A model generated the notes under the pieces. That model did not search any database and was not told where the DNA came from. It saw only the letters and a list, made by a program, of their open reading frames with translations. From Haloarcula sp. CBA1127 (GTDB lineage: Archaea; Halobacteriota; Halobacteria; Halobacteriales; Haloarculaceae), in assembly GCF_001485575.1 (NCBI RefSeq), contig NZ_BCNB01000006.1, positions 1,488,001 through 1,552,000 on the forward strand: a DNA stretch of 64,000 nt, written 5' to 3'. Below are positions 8,520 through 15,821 of this stretch, one piece after another. Every line of letters starts with the position of its first letter. Position 1 is the first letter of the stretch. The translations under genes and the position numbers were made by a program.

Positions 8520-9281
8520 ATGAATCTCCCACCGGTCGGACTCGGCACGATGGGTATCGAGGACGAGTCCGTCGTTCGGACGGCTGTCGACTGTGGCTAC
8601 CGCCACCTCGACACCGCGCAAATCTACGACAACGAGAGTACTGTGGGCGCGGGTATCGCCACTGCCGAAACCGACCGGGCTGACCTGACTGTCGCGACAA
8701 AACTCTGGATCGACGCCCTCGGGGCGACCGCTGTCCGTCCAAGCACGGAAGCCAGCCTCGACCGACTCGGTCTCGACACCGTCGACCTCCTATACGTCCA
8801 CCGCCCACGTGGCGACTACGACCCCGAAACGACGCTGCCCGCCGTCGAGGCCGTGCGCGAGGCAGGACTGACAGAGCACGTTGGGCTCTCGAACTTCGAC
8901 CCCGACCAGTTGGCTGTCGCGCGCGACCACCTTGACACGATTGCTGCACATCAGGTCGAGTTCCATCCGCTGTTCTGGCGCGAAGCATTGCTCACTGACG
9001 CCCAGAAACACGGCTACCCGCTGGTCGCGTACGCACCGCTGGCCGGCGGTCGCGTGTTCGAGGAACCGACCATTGTCGACATCGCTGCCCAGCACGAGAC
9101 GACCCCGGCCGCCGTCAGCATCGCCTGGGTGACCAGCTACGAGAACGTCGTCACGATTCCAAAGGCGTCCTCACGGTCCCACCTCGAAGCCAACCTCGCC
9201 GCTGCCGACCTGGAACTGACCGACGCCGAAATTGCGCGCATCGAAGCCATCGAGCGTGAAGAAGAGCTGTTCCCGGAGTGA
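8520..9281 (+). CDS. aldo/keto reductase
   Basis: 253 residues forming the AKR barrel. The catalytic tetrad is visible: D31 and Y36 in YRHLDTAQIYDNE, K61 in VATKLW and H94 in DLLYVHRP. The NAD(P)H-binding stretch is IPKASSRSHLEANL near the C terminus. Substrate cannot be read from the sequence; these enzymes reduce aldehydes or 2,5-diketo acids in the cytosol. It starts at ATG 8520. It sits between the DUF7344 gene and halorhodopsin; a link to retinal chemistry is conceivable but not shown. Confidence 0.9.
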   Translation: MNLPPVGLGTMGIEDESVVRTAVDCGYRHLDTAQIYDNESTVGAGIATAETDRADLTVATKLWIDALGATAVRPSTEASLDRLGLDTVDLLYVHRPRGDYDPETTLPAVEAVREAGLTEHVGLSNFDPDQLAVARDHLDTIAAHQVEFHPLFWREALLTDAQKHGYPLVAYAPLAGGRVFEEPTIVDIAAQHETTPAAVSIAWVTSYENVVTIPKASSRSHLEANLAAADLELTDAEIARIEAIEREEELFPE

Positions 9282-9396
9282 GTCGCCCGCCGCTGACGCG
9301 AATGGATAGGCATAGCATGGGACGGTTTAACACAGTAATTCCACCTCGTGTCCGGGACTGGTCTTGTCCTTCCGAAACCCGAATCTAACAGCGGAT

Positions 9397-9411
9397 ACCG
9401 ATACCGTTTGG
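9397..9411 (+). promoter_or_regulatory. candidate Bat upstream activating sequence (UAS) of hop
   Basis: The 15-mer reads ACC-N6-GTTTGG, matching the fixed ends of the Halobacterium bop-type UAS (ACC...GTTnGG). It ends 9 bases before the TATA-like TTTAAG at 9421-9426. If transcription starts about 26 bases after that box, the site spans roughly -51 to -37, close to its place in the Halobacterium bop promoter. Confidence 0.6.
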
Positions 9412-9420
9412 GTACGCGTC

Positions 9421-9426
9421 TTTAAG
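9421..9426 (+). promoter_or_regulatory. TATA-like box of hop
   Basis: TTTAAG lies 24-29 bases before the hop ATG at 9450, predicting a leaderless or nearly leaderless transcript. Confidence 0.55.
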
Positions 9427-9449
9427 TGTTCTCTTCGTAGTTAGTATAC

Positions 9450-10280
9450 ATGACAGCTGCCAGTACCACTGCAACGACAGTGCTTCAGGCGACACAGTCA
9501 GACGTGTTACAGGAGCTACAGTCGAATTTCCTCCTGAACTCATCGATCTGGGTGAACATCGCGCTGGCGGGCGTCGTCATCCTCCTGTTCGTCGCGATGG
9601 GTCGTGACATCGAATCGCCCCGCGCGAAACTCATCTGGGTCGCGACGATGCTGGTGCCGCTGGTCTCGATTTCCAGCTACGCTGGCCTCGCTTCCGGGCT
9701 GACAGTCGGCTTTCTGCAGATGCCACCGGGCCACGCCCTCGCCGGGCAGGAGGTCCTGTCACCGTGGGGCCGCTACCTGACGTGGACGTTCTCGACACCG
9801 ATGATTCTCCTGGCGCTGGGCCTGCTGGCTGACACCGACATTGCGTCGCTGTTCACCGCAATCACGATGGACATCGGGATGTGTGTGACCGGCCTCGCCG
9901 CCGCGCTCATCACCTCCTCGCACCTCCTCCGCTGGGTGTTTTACGGCATCAGCTGTGCGTTCTTCGTCGCGGTCCTGTACGTCCTGCTCGTCCAGTGGCC
10001 GGCCGACGCAGAGGCCGCCGGAACGAGCGAGATATTCGGGACGCTCAAGATTCTCACCGTGGTGCTGTGGCTGGGCTACCCGATTCTGTGGGCGCTGGGC
10101 TCCGAGGGCGTTGCCCTCCTGAGCGTCGGCGTCACCTCGTGGGGTTACTCCGGTCTGGACATCCTCGCAAAGTACGTATTCGCGTTCCTGCTCCTGCGCT
10201 GGGTCGCCGCCAACGAGGGCACCGTCTCAGGGTCTGGGATGGGCATCGGCTCCGGCGGCGCTGCGCCCGCAGATGACTGA
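9450..10280 (+). CDS. hop: halorhodopsin, light-driven inward chloride pump
   Basis: 276 residues with seven transmembrane helices. Aligned by eye with bacteriorhodopsin, R108 matches R82, T111 matches D85, S115 matches T89 and A122 matches D96. This T-S-A set is the halorhodopsin signature and removes both proton-relay carboxylates. The retinal Schiff-base lysine is K241 in GLDILAKYVFAF, with counter-ion D237. Helices C-D (TPMILLALGLL...CVTGLAAALITSSHLLRW) closely follow known halorhodopsins. The N terminus before helix A is about 30 residues and the Gly/Ser-rich tail is typical. It carries its own promoter with a Bat-type UAS. Confidence 0.96.
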   Translation: MTAASTTATTVLQATQSDVLQELQSNFLLNSSIWVNIALAGVVILLFVAMGRDIESPRAKLIWVATMLVPLVSISSYAGLASGLTVGFLQMPPGHALAGQEVLSPWGRYLTWTFSTPMILLALGLLADTDIASLFTAITMDIGMCVTGLAAALITSSHLLRWVFYGISCAFFVAVLYVLLVQWPADAEAAGTSEIFGTLKILTVVLWLGYPILWALGSEGVALLSVGVTSWGYSGLDILAKYVFAFLLLRWVAANEGTVSGSGMGIGSGGAAPADD

Positions 10281-10414
10281 GTAGCGCATCGAGACGTGGG
10301 AAGTATCCTCCTGCTCGCGTATCCTTGGCCGTGTATTCTGGCCGCTCTCTATCCCTGCCCGCACAGCAGCAGATGCAGAAAAAATAAGTTATGTTGCCCA
10401 AGTGACTAGTCTGT

Positions 10415-10597
10415 ATGCCCTCCCCATTCGAAAACCCGGCCATTCGCTACGGTATCCCACTGCTCAGCGCTACGGTTGTCGCGGCTGTCGCGTTCCTCTT
10501 TCTTGAGGGAACGATACGGTATGTTGCACTCGGTATCGCTGTCCTCGAAGTTGTGGTCGCCCCACAGATTCTGAAGCAGGCAGCGGCAAACGCCTAG
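10415..10597 (+). CDS. small two-helix membrane protein
   Basis: 60 residues: a short polar N terminus (MPSPFENPAIRYG), a first helix (PLLSATVVAAVAFLFLEG) and a second (YVALGIAVLEVVVAPQIL), with a short basic-free tail. Proteins of this shape are frequent in haloarchaea, with unknown role. It lies after hop in the same direction with about 130 bases between, so it may have its own promoter. AT-rich AAAAAATAAG lies about 30-36 bases upstream. Confidence 0.65.
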   Translation: MPSPFENPAIRYGIPLLSATVVAAVAFLFLEGTIRYVALGIAVLEVVVAPQILKQAAANA

Positions 10598-10738
10598 TCT
10601 GGGACAGGTCGGCCCTCCGTCGTCGTGTCAGTCCGGTGTGCAGCCCTGTGGCTGTCCACCTCTGACACTCTACGCTTGGCAAAATTGAATCACTGCGAGA
10701 CAGGGCGAGGTTCTTCCCCGGGGTCAGACCCTCGCTTT

Positions 10739-10773
10739 CTACGGAGAGAGTCGCTGACGATCTCGCGGGAACA
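10739..10773. repeat. downstream copy of the aspS 3'-end repeat
   Basis: This 35-base segment matches 10877-10911, the last 35 bases of aspS including its stop codon, apart from a 4-base block (ACGA against TCTG). It lies 138 bases further along, beyond the aspS stop. A shorter shared word, CTGCGAGACAG, lies before each copy (10693-10703 and 10859-10869). Confidence 0.7.
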
Positions 10774-10861
10774 CTGTCACTTCGCTTCGCTCGTGACAAG
10801 CTCCCGCTCGGCAGTCGCGTCGTCGCCTATGGCGACAGACGCTGCCGGTCTCGAACCGCTG

Positions 10862-10903
10862 CGAGACAGTGCGACTCTACGGAGAGAGTCGCTGTCTGTC
10901 TCG
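10862..10903. terminator. long hairpin over the aspS stop codon
   Basis: CGAGACAG-t-GCGACTCT pairs with AGAGTCGC-tgt-CTGTCTCG around a 6-base loop holding part of the aspS stop codon, so the stem covers the last codons and the first 3' untranslated bases. It could act as a transcript 3'-end or stabilising structure. There is no adjacent T-run. The protein ends in the family-typical PRDRQRLSP, so coding constraint explains part of the stem. Confidence 0.4.
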
Positions 10904-10911
10904 CGGGAACA
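10877..10911. repeat. aspS 3'-end repeat, in-gene copy
   Basis: This is the copy inside aspS; on the minus strand it encodes the last residues ([10 protein letters not shown]) and the TAG stop. Together with 10739-10773 it forms a 35-base direct repeat pair with a 138-base period. Confidence 0.7.
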
Positions 10912-12181
10912 GCACCGCTTCCCGGATGTTCTCCAGCCCGAGCATCGTCATGATGAGGCGCTCGCCGCCGAGGCCCCAGCCGGCGTGTGGCGGCATACCG
11001 TACTTGAACATCTTGGTGTAGTACTCGAAGGCTTCCGGGTCCAGGCCCTGCTGTTCGAACCCTTCGACGAGGTGGTCAAAGCGGTGCTCACGCTGGCCAC
11101 CAGAGACCAGTTCCATCGACGGGTGCATCATGTCGAAGCCGGTCGAGACCTCTTCGTCGTCGTCGTGGTCCTTGATGTAGAACGGCTTGATCTCGCTGGG
11201 CCAGTCCGTGATGAAGTAGTGCTCGCCGACTTCCTGCCCGAGGACGTGCTCGGCCTCCGTCGAGAGGTCGTCGCCCCACACCAGCGGCTCGTCGAGTTCG
11301 CCGGTGGCGTTGATTTTGTCGAGCGCTTCCTCGTAGGTGAGTCGCGGGAAGTCGCCCTCAGGAGCCGCGAACTCGTCTTCAAGACCGAGCGCTTCGAGCT
11401 GGTCCTGACAGTTCTCGGCGACGCCCTCGTAGGCGGACTGGACGACGTGTTCGCAGGCGTCCATCGCCTCGGTGTGGTCGTAGAACGCCGACTCGAAGTC
11501 AATGGAGGTCGCCTCGTTGAGGTGCCGCGGCGTGTTGTGCTCTTCGGCGCGGAAGATCGGGCCGATTTCGAAGACGCGTTCGAGGCCGGAGCCGACCATC
11601 AGCTGCTTGAACAGCTGCGGGCTCTGGTTCATGAACGCTTCTTGGCCGAAGTACGTGATCGGGAACAGCTCGGTGCCGCCTTCGGTCCCCGTGGCGACGA
11701 TCTTCGGCGTGTTGATCTCCGTGCAGTTGATATCGCGGAACGCCTCGCGGACCGACCGGAGGACCTCCGCGCGGATCTCGAAGATGGCCTTCACCTCGTC
11801 CTTGCGGAGGTCGAGCGTCCGGTTGTCGAGACGGGTCGGCAGTTCGGCGTCGACCTTGCCCGACGGGTCAAGCGGCAGTTCGGGATCGGCCTCCGAAATC
11901 ACGTCGACAGACTCCGGCGTGACTTCGACACCGGTCGGCGCGCGCGGCTCCTCTTCGACGTCGCCGGTCACCGAGATGACCGACTCGCGCTGGACGTTCA
12001 GCCCCGTTTCCACGAGGTCGTCGTCCATCTCGTCTTTCTCGAACTTGACCTGTATCTTTCCGGTGGTGTCTCGAAGGATAAGGAAGGCAATACCACCGAG
12101 GTCTCGGATCTCGTGGACCCAGCCGGCGACGGTGACCGTGTCACCCGGCGCTGCGTCCGCCGTGTAGGTTCGGTTTTCCAT
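10877..12181 (-). CDS. aspS: aspartyl-tRNA synthetase, predicted non-discriminating
   Basis: 434 residues, archaeal class IIb synthetase. The N-terminal OB-fold anticodon-binding domain (about 1-105) is followed by the class II core, with motif 2 at [15 protein letters not shown] and motif 3 at [14 protein letters not shown]. Two positions known to set tRNA specificity in archaeal AspRS read His23 (GWVHEIRD) and Pro82 (EPRAPTG), where discriminating enzymes have Trp and Lys, so it should charge both tRNA-Asp and tRNA-Asn. GatB in this window then fits amidation of Asp-tRNA-Asn. A TATA-like CTTAAG 24-29 bases upstream suggests a leaderless transcript. Confidence 0.95.
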   Translation of the reverse strand: MENRTYTADAAPGDTVTVAGWVHEIRDLGGIAFLILRDTTGKIQVKFEKDEMDDDLVETGLNVQRESVISVTGDVEEEPRAPTGVEVTPESVDVISEADPELPLDPSGKVDAELPTRLDNRTLDLRKDEVKAIFEIRAEVLRSVREAFRDINCTEINTPKIVATGTEGGTELFPITYFGQEAFMNQSPQLFKQLMVGSGLERVFEIGPIFRAEEHNTPRHLNEATSIDFESAFYDHTEAMDACEHVVQSAYEGVAENCQDQLEALGLEDEFAAPEGDFPRLTYEEALDKINATGELDEPLVWGDDLSTEAEHVLGQEVGEHYFITDWPSEIKPFYIKDHDDDEEVSTGFDMMHPSMELVSGGQREHRFDHLVEGFEQQGLDPEAFEYYTKMFKYGMPPHAGWGLGGERLIMTMLGLENIREAVLFPRDRQRLSP

Positions 12182-12334
12182 GGCTGTTCGTTCTTGTGGC
12201 CGTAACTTAAGAACAGTCTTTCGAGGCGAGGGAAGGTCGCTCGCAGACCACGGTTGGTTTTAAAAAGGACATAGTACCGCTCAGGTCCGACCGAAGCGAT
12301 AGCCCGTTTTCGCTTAAACATAGCAACAGTTTAC

Positions 12335-12356
12335 AGTGTGTTTTATATAATACACT
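12335..12356 (+). promoter_or_regulatory. TATA box inside an inverted repeat, ABC operon promoter
   Basis: AGTGT at 12335-12339 and ACACT at 12352-12356 bracket TTTATATAAT at 12342-12351. The box centre is about 26 bases before the ATG at 12372, predicting a leaderless transcript. The flanking inverted repeat could be a repressor site that would cover the TATA box. Confidence 0.55.
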
Positions 12357-12371
12357 TTCAAACCCGACCGT

Positions 12372-13271
12372 ATGGCCCTCCCCCGATGGTTCCCCGTTGC
12401 ACGGAAAGAGGCAACCACGTTACTCAAATCGAAAGGCACCTGGATACTTGCACCCCTGCTCGTCGTCTGGGGGTATGGACCAACCTACATCAGTTGGGAT
12501 ACCCTTGGCCCGGACGTTACGGTCGGGTTCGTGCAGGTAGCCGGGTCGTTCCTCCTCCCACTCTGTGTGCTGTTACTGACCTATCGGTCGATTATCCAGG
12601 AGCGCACGTCGGGCAGTCTGAAATTCCTGCTGGGGCTGCCACTCACGCGGACTGACATTCTCATCGGCAAAGTCTTCGGTCGGAGCGTCGGCGCTGTGGT
12701 ACCATTTGCCGTTTCAACAGTTGTTCTCGGCGTGATTGGCGGTTTCAAGTTCGGGCTGTTCTCCCCGCTGCGTTTCATCGGCGTGTTTCTGGTGACGGTA
12801 CTGTACATCGCTGTGCTCGTGTCGATCGCAACAGCAGCATCGGCAGTGACGACTAGCACAGTCCGTGTGACCGCCGTACTCTTCGGCGGTTTCTTTCTGT
12901 TTTTGACACTTGGGTGGAAAATCGTTGGTGTCCGTCTCTACTCAGCTGTGACCGGGAACGCAGTGAATCCGCTCAACCCGCCAGCTGACAGTCTCTTGTT
13001 CGCTATCCTTCGGATTTCGCCGGGTCGAGCGTACCGAACTGTGACGAACTGGATACTCGGACTGGCGAACTCCGGTGACCAGTACACGTCAGTCGCCACG
13101 GTACTGTATCCCGGGCACTCGGTCAACGCGTACGTCGTTGACGCAGCCTTCAGTGGACAGCCAGTCCCGGTCTACCTTCACGAACCACTCGCTCTCGTCG
13201 TATTACTTCTCTGGGGAGTCGTCCCGCTAGCACTGGCCAGCTATCGATTCAACCGAGGTGACCTCGCATGA
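12372..13271 (+). CDS. ABC-2 type transporter permease
   Basis: 299 residues with about six transmembrane helices and a large external loop between helices 5 and 6 (about 185-255). The N terminus (LPRWFPVARKEATTLLKSKGTW) and TYRSIIQERTSGSLKFLLGLPLTRTDILIGKVFGR are typical of ABC-2/NosY-like permeases, where E-R-x-S-G-S/T-L precedes a coupling helix. The ATPase gene overlaps its last 4 bases and a lipoprotein gene follows, so the three form one exporter-type operon. The transported substrate cannot be inferred. Confidence 0.88.
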   Translation: MALPRWFPVARKEATTLLKSKGTWILAPLLVVWGYGPTYISWDTLGPDVTVGFVQVAGSFLLPLCVLLLTYRSIIQERTSGSLKFLLGLPLTRTDILIGKVFGRSVGAVVPFAVSTVVLGVIGGFKFGLFSPLRFIGVFLVTVLYIAVLVSIATAASAVTTSTVRVTAVLFGGFFLFLTLGWKIVGVRLYSAVTGNAVNPLNPPADSLLFAILRISPGRAYRTVTNWILGLANSGDQYTSVATVLYPGHSVNAYVVDAAFSGQPVPVYLHEPLALVVLLLWGVVPLALASYRFNRGDLA

Positions 13272-14017
13272 CGCCACCGGCAATCGAGACTGATGGCCTT
13301 TCGAAACAGTACGGCGACGTTGTTGCGCTCGATGAACTGAACATGACTGTTGCACAGGGCGAGGTGTACGGCTTCCTCGGCCCGAACGGCGCCGGCAAGT
13401 CGACCACGATCAACCTGCTGATGGACTACATCAAACCAACGTCGGGGACAGCGCGCGTTCTCGGCCACGACCCGTGGAACGATGTCGTTGCCTGTCATCA
13501 GCGCGTTGGTATCTGCCCCGACCGTTTCGAGACCTACGAGTCGCTGTCCGCGCGGCGGCATCTCGAACTGGTGATCGATACGAAGCGTGCGGACGACGCC
13601 CCGCGGGCGCTGCTTGAGCGCGTCGGACTGGCCGACGCCATCGAAAGGCCCGCCGGCGAGTTCTCACAGGGGATGGAACAGCGGTTGGCACTCGCGATGA
13701 GTCTCGTCGGGGAGCCGGACCTCCTGATTCTCGACGAGCCGTTCACCGGGCTTGACCCCCACGGTGTCGCGCTGGTACGAGATGTTGTGGAAGCGGAGTC
13801 CGAACGCGGTGCGACGGTGTTCTTCTCCAGTCACGTTCTTGGGCAAGTCGATCTAGTCTGTGACCGCGTCGGGATTCTCTATGAGGGGGATCTCATTGCC
13901 GAAGGGACCCTGCCGGCGCTCCGAGACACCTGTGACCTTTCGTCTGACGCGACAGTCGAGGATATCTTCATGAGACTGACTGACGGCTCCGCACACGCTG
14001 GGGAGGTGGACGCGTGA
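13268..14017 (+). CDS. ABC transporter ATP-binding protein
   Basis: 249 residues. Walker A is GPNGAGKST at 38-46, the signature is FSQGM at 132-136 instead of LSGGQ, and Walker B is LLILDEP near 151-157, followed by a switch His in FFSSHVLGQVD. At the Q-loop position, where Gln is usual, the sequence reads CPDRF. This variant recurs, to my recollection, in haloarchaeal ABC-2 ATPases. The start overlaps the permease stop (ATGA) and its own stop overlaps the lipoprotein GTG (GTGA), so all three products should be made together. Confidence 0.92.
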   Translation: MTPPAIETDGLSKQYGDVVALDELNMTVAQGEVYGFLGPNGAGKSTTINLLMDYIKPTSGTARVLGHDPWNDVVACHQRVGICPDRFETYESLSARRHLELVIDTKRADDAPRALLERVGLADAIERPAGEFSQGMEQRLALAMSLVGEPDLLILDEPFTGLDPHGVALVRDVVEAESERGATVFFSSHVLGQVDLVCDRVGILYEGDLIAEGTLPALRDTCDLSSDATVEDIFMRLTDGSAHAGEVDA

Positions 14018-14586
14018 ATCGCCGCCAATATCTGGCCGTGTCGACGGCAGCACTGTCCGGGCTCGCCGGCTGTTTGGGTGAGCCCGAGTACACGATCTCC
14101 AGCGTGGAAACCGGAGATGATTCGCACCCGCTCGCGCTCGACGTGACAGCAGTCGACCGAAACATAGCGATCGAAAGCCCCGGCCGACTGGACATAACGC
14201 TTCGGAATACTGGGACACAGGACGTTATCATCAAGAACACCGGCGTCTGGCCACTCGGGGTGTTAGGACTGGATTCTGGGGGAGAGTCGGTGTCTGCTGA
14301 CATTCTACTGCTGGCTGACGAGTATGCGGAGGCAGATACCGTCGAGGTACGGCCAAACGGGGCGAGTAAAGATAATGCCCCACTCACCGGAACACTGGCA
14401 GCTGCTGAATCTATTCAGCGGCAGTATGAACTCGACGGGCGGCGGGTATCATCTGCTGGCGCGTACACGCTACAGGGCTACTTTGACGAAGTTCCGCTCT
14501 CCTACCGCACCGGCGAGAACGCAGACTGGGTCGCATATCACCCGTCGGTAACCGTGACACTCACCGAACAGTCGGCGCTTCCCTGA
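14014..14586 (+). CDS. Tat-exported lipoprotein of the ABC operon
   Basis: 190 residues from GTG 14014, which overlaps the ATPase stop. The N terminus has twin arginines at residues 3-4 (NRRQYLAVSTAALSGLAGC) and a lipobox ending in C20, the usual haloarchaeal Tat lipoprotein signal. The mature part is acidic and looks beta-rich (LDITLRNTGTQDVIIKNTGVW), an immunoglobulin-like pattern seen in many secreted haloarchaeal proteins. A binding or assembly role for the neighbouring ABC-2 transporter is inference from the operon. No homologue is recognised. Confidence 0.75.
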   Translation: MNRRQYLAVSTAALSGLAGCLGEPEYTISSVETGDDSHPLALDVTAVDRNIAIESPGRLDITLRNTGTQDVIIKNTGVWPLGVLGLDSGGESVSADILLLADEYAEADTVEVRPNGASKDNAPLTGTLAAAESIQRQYELDGRRVSSAGAYTLQGYFDEVPLSYRTGENADWVAYHPSVTVTLTEQSALP

Positions 14587-14735
14587 GACACAGCAGCGTC
14601 TGTGCCTCGAATTCGCACAGCGGGTCCCTGTGTTGCTGGCGAGCCACAGCTGCGTGTCGAGAACAGTCGGGCGATACCACAGCCTCCGGTACAATATCCT
14701 GAACCTTTGTACTGGTAGCCGTCAAAACAGCCGAC

Positions 14736-15227
14736 ATGGCCGACGCGGAGTACCCTATCGACGACCTGGACCGGAACATCATATACGCGCTCCAGCAGGA
14801 TGCGAGACACACGTCAGCGAGTGAGATCGCCGAGTCGCTCGACGTCTCCGCACGAACTGTTCGGAATCGCATCACAAAGCTCGAAGAGGCCGGTGTTATC
14901 GCCGGCTACAATGTCGATGTCGATTACGAGGCCGCGGGGTATCAGCTCCATACGCTCATCGTCTGTACGGCACCGATCCACGAGCGCGAGGAGGTCGCAC
15001 AGCGGGCACTCGACGTGTCCGGCGTCGTCGCCATCCGGGAGGTCATGACCGGGGCCGACAACGTCCACGTCGAGGTCGTTGGAACTGATGGAAACGACCT
15101 GAGCCGCATTGGCAGGGACCTCAACGATATCGGACTGGAGGTCGTCGACGAAGACCTCATTCGGAACGAGTACACCCGGCCGTTCCACCAGTTCGGGCAC
15201 GACGATGCTGATGCAGACACTAACTAA
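14736..15227 (+). CDS. Lrp/AsnC family transcription regulator
   Basis: 163 residues. An N-terminal AsnC-type helix-turn-helix (IDDLDRNIIYALQQDARHT, then SEIAESLDVSARTVRNRITKLEEAGVI) is followed by an alpha/beta ligand-binding domain with the GADNVHVEVVG stretch. These proteins act as dimers or octamers and often sense amino acids. An amino-acid permease operon starts 128 bases downstream, and an AT-rich palindrome lies in that gap, so the permease genes are a likely target. The last residues (HDDADADTN) are a plain acidic tail. Confidence 0.88.
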   Translation: MADAEYPIDDLDRNIIYALQQDARHTSASEIAESLDVSARTVRNRITKLEEAGVIAGYNVDVDYEAAGYQLHTLIVCTAPIHEREEVAQRALDVSGVVAIREVMTGADNVHVEVVGTDGNDLSRIGRDLNDIGLEVVDEDLIRNEYTRPFHQFGHDDADADTN

Positions 15228-15245
15228 TATAATCTTCCGAATATT

Positions 15246-15257
15246 GATTATATAATC
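15246..15257. promoter_or_regulatory. AT-rich palindrome, candidate Lrp operator
   Basis: GATTATATAATC is a perfect 12-base palindrome in a very AT-rich gap, with TTCCG and CGGAA flanking it at 15235 and 15267. It lies between the Lrp gene and the RCK-like/permease pair. The symmetry and AT content suit an Lrp/AsnC dimer, and it may also contain the TATA element. Confidence 0.45.
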
Positions 15258-15354
15258 ATAATAGTCCGGAATCAGAACTATTTGCTAGATATTTATCGGC
15301 TTCCGGAACTAAGGAGTGCGTACCGGCCGGGTCGCTCCGGCCGCTACGAACCCA

Positions 15355-15819
15355 ATGATATCTCTTACCGCACTCCGCGAGCGAGTGGATGACGACATCG
15401 ACCCCCCGTCGGTACTGGTCATCAGCGACCGGCACGTCGGGTCTGAGGTAGTAACGACGTTAGACCAAAGCACCGATGCCTGTCTCGTCACCGACCACGA
15501 CGGCGTTGCCGGGCAAACGCCCGACGACACCCGCGTGGTAGTCGGTGACGGGCGGGAGCGTGCTGTTCTTCAGGACGCCGGGGCCGAAACGGCCGATGCC
15601 GCCCTGATCTCGATGCAGACGGACCACGGGGCGTTCCTCGTGACACAACTGCTTCGGACGCAGTTCGATGTCGAAACTGTGGTCGTCGTGCTCAATGATC
15701 CACAGCATCGATCGGCGTTCGAGTCGGCTGGCTCGACGGTGATCTGTGGCTCGCAGGTCTTGGCGACCGAACTGGAACGCGCTGTTGCAACGACACTTCA
15801 GACGCCCGAAACCGCGTAA
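15355..15819 (+). CDS. RCK/TrkA-N-like nucleotide-binding protein without a channel
   Basis: 154 residues from ATG 15355; an in-frame GTG at 15316 is possible. It has the alternating strand/helix pattern of a RCK_N (TrkA-N) Rossmann domain: PSVLVISDRHVGSEVV, then TRVVVGDGRERAVLQDAGAE and AALISMQTDHGAFLVTQLLR. The glycine motif near the N terminus is degenerate (SDRHVG rather than GxGxxG). There is no RCK_C domain or membrane part. Only 2 bases separate it from the permease gene, so it is probably a cytosolic regulatory subunit of that transporter; this is inference. Confidence 0.75.
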   Translation: MISLTALRERVDDDIDPPSVLVISDRHVGSEVVTTLDQSTDACLVTDHDGVAGQTPDDTRVVVGDGRERAVLQDAGAETADAALISMQTDHGAFLVTQLLRTQFDVETVVVVLNDPQHRSAFESAGSTVICGSQVLATELERAVATTLQTPETA

Positions 15820-15821
15820 CA

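Noticed and set aside
9450-10280. Bacteriorhodopsin as the product
   Set aside because: D85 and D96 equivalents are Thr and Ala, the halorhodopsin signature.
10625-12205. Plus-strand open frame of 526 codons opposite aspS
   Set aside because: It is the antisense shadow of a G+C-rich gene; it lacks a start region, known domains and a promoter.
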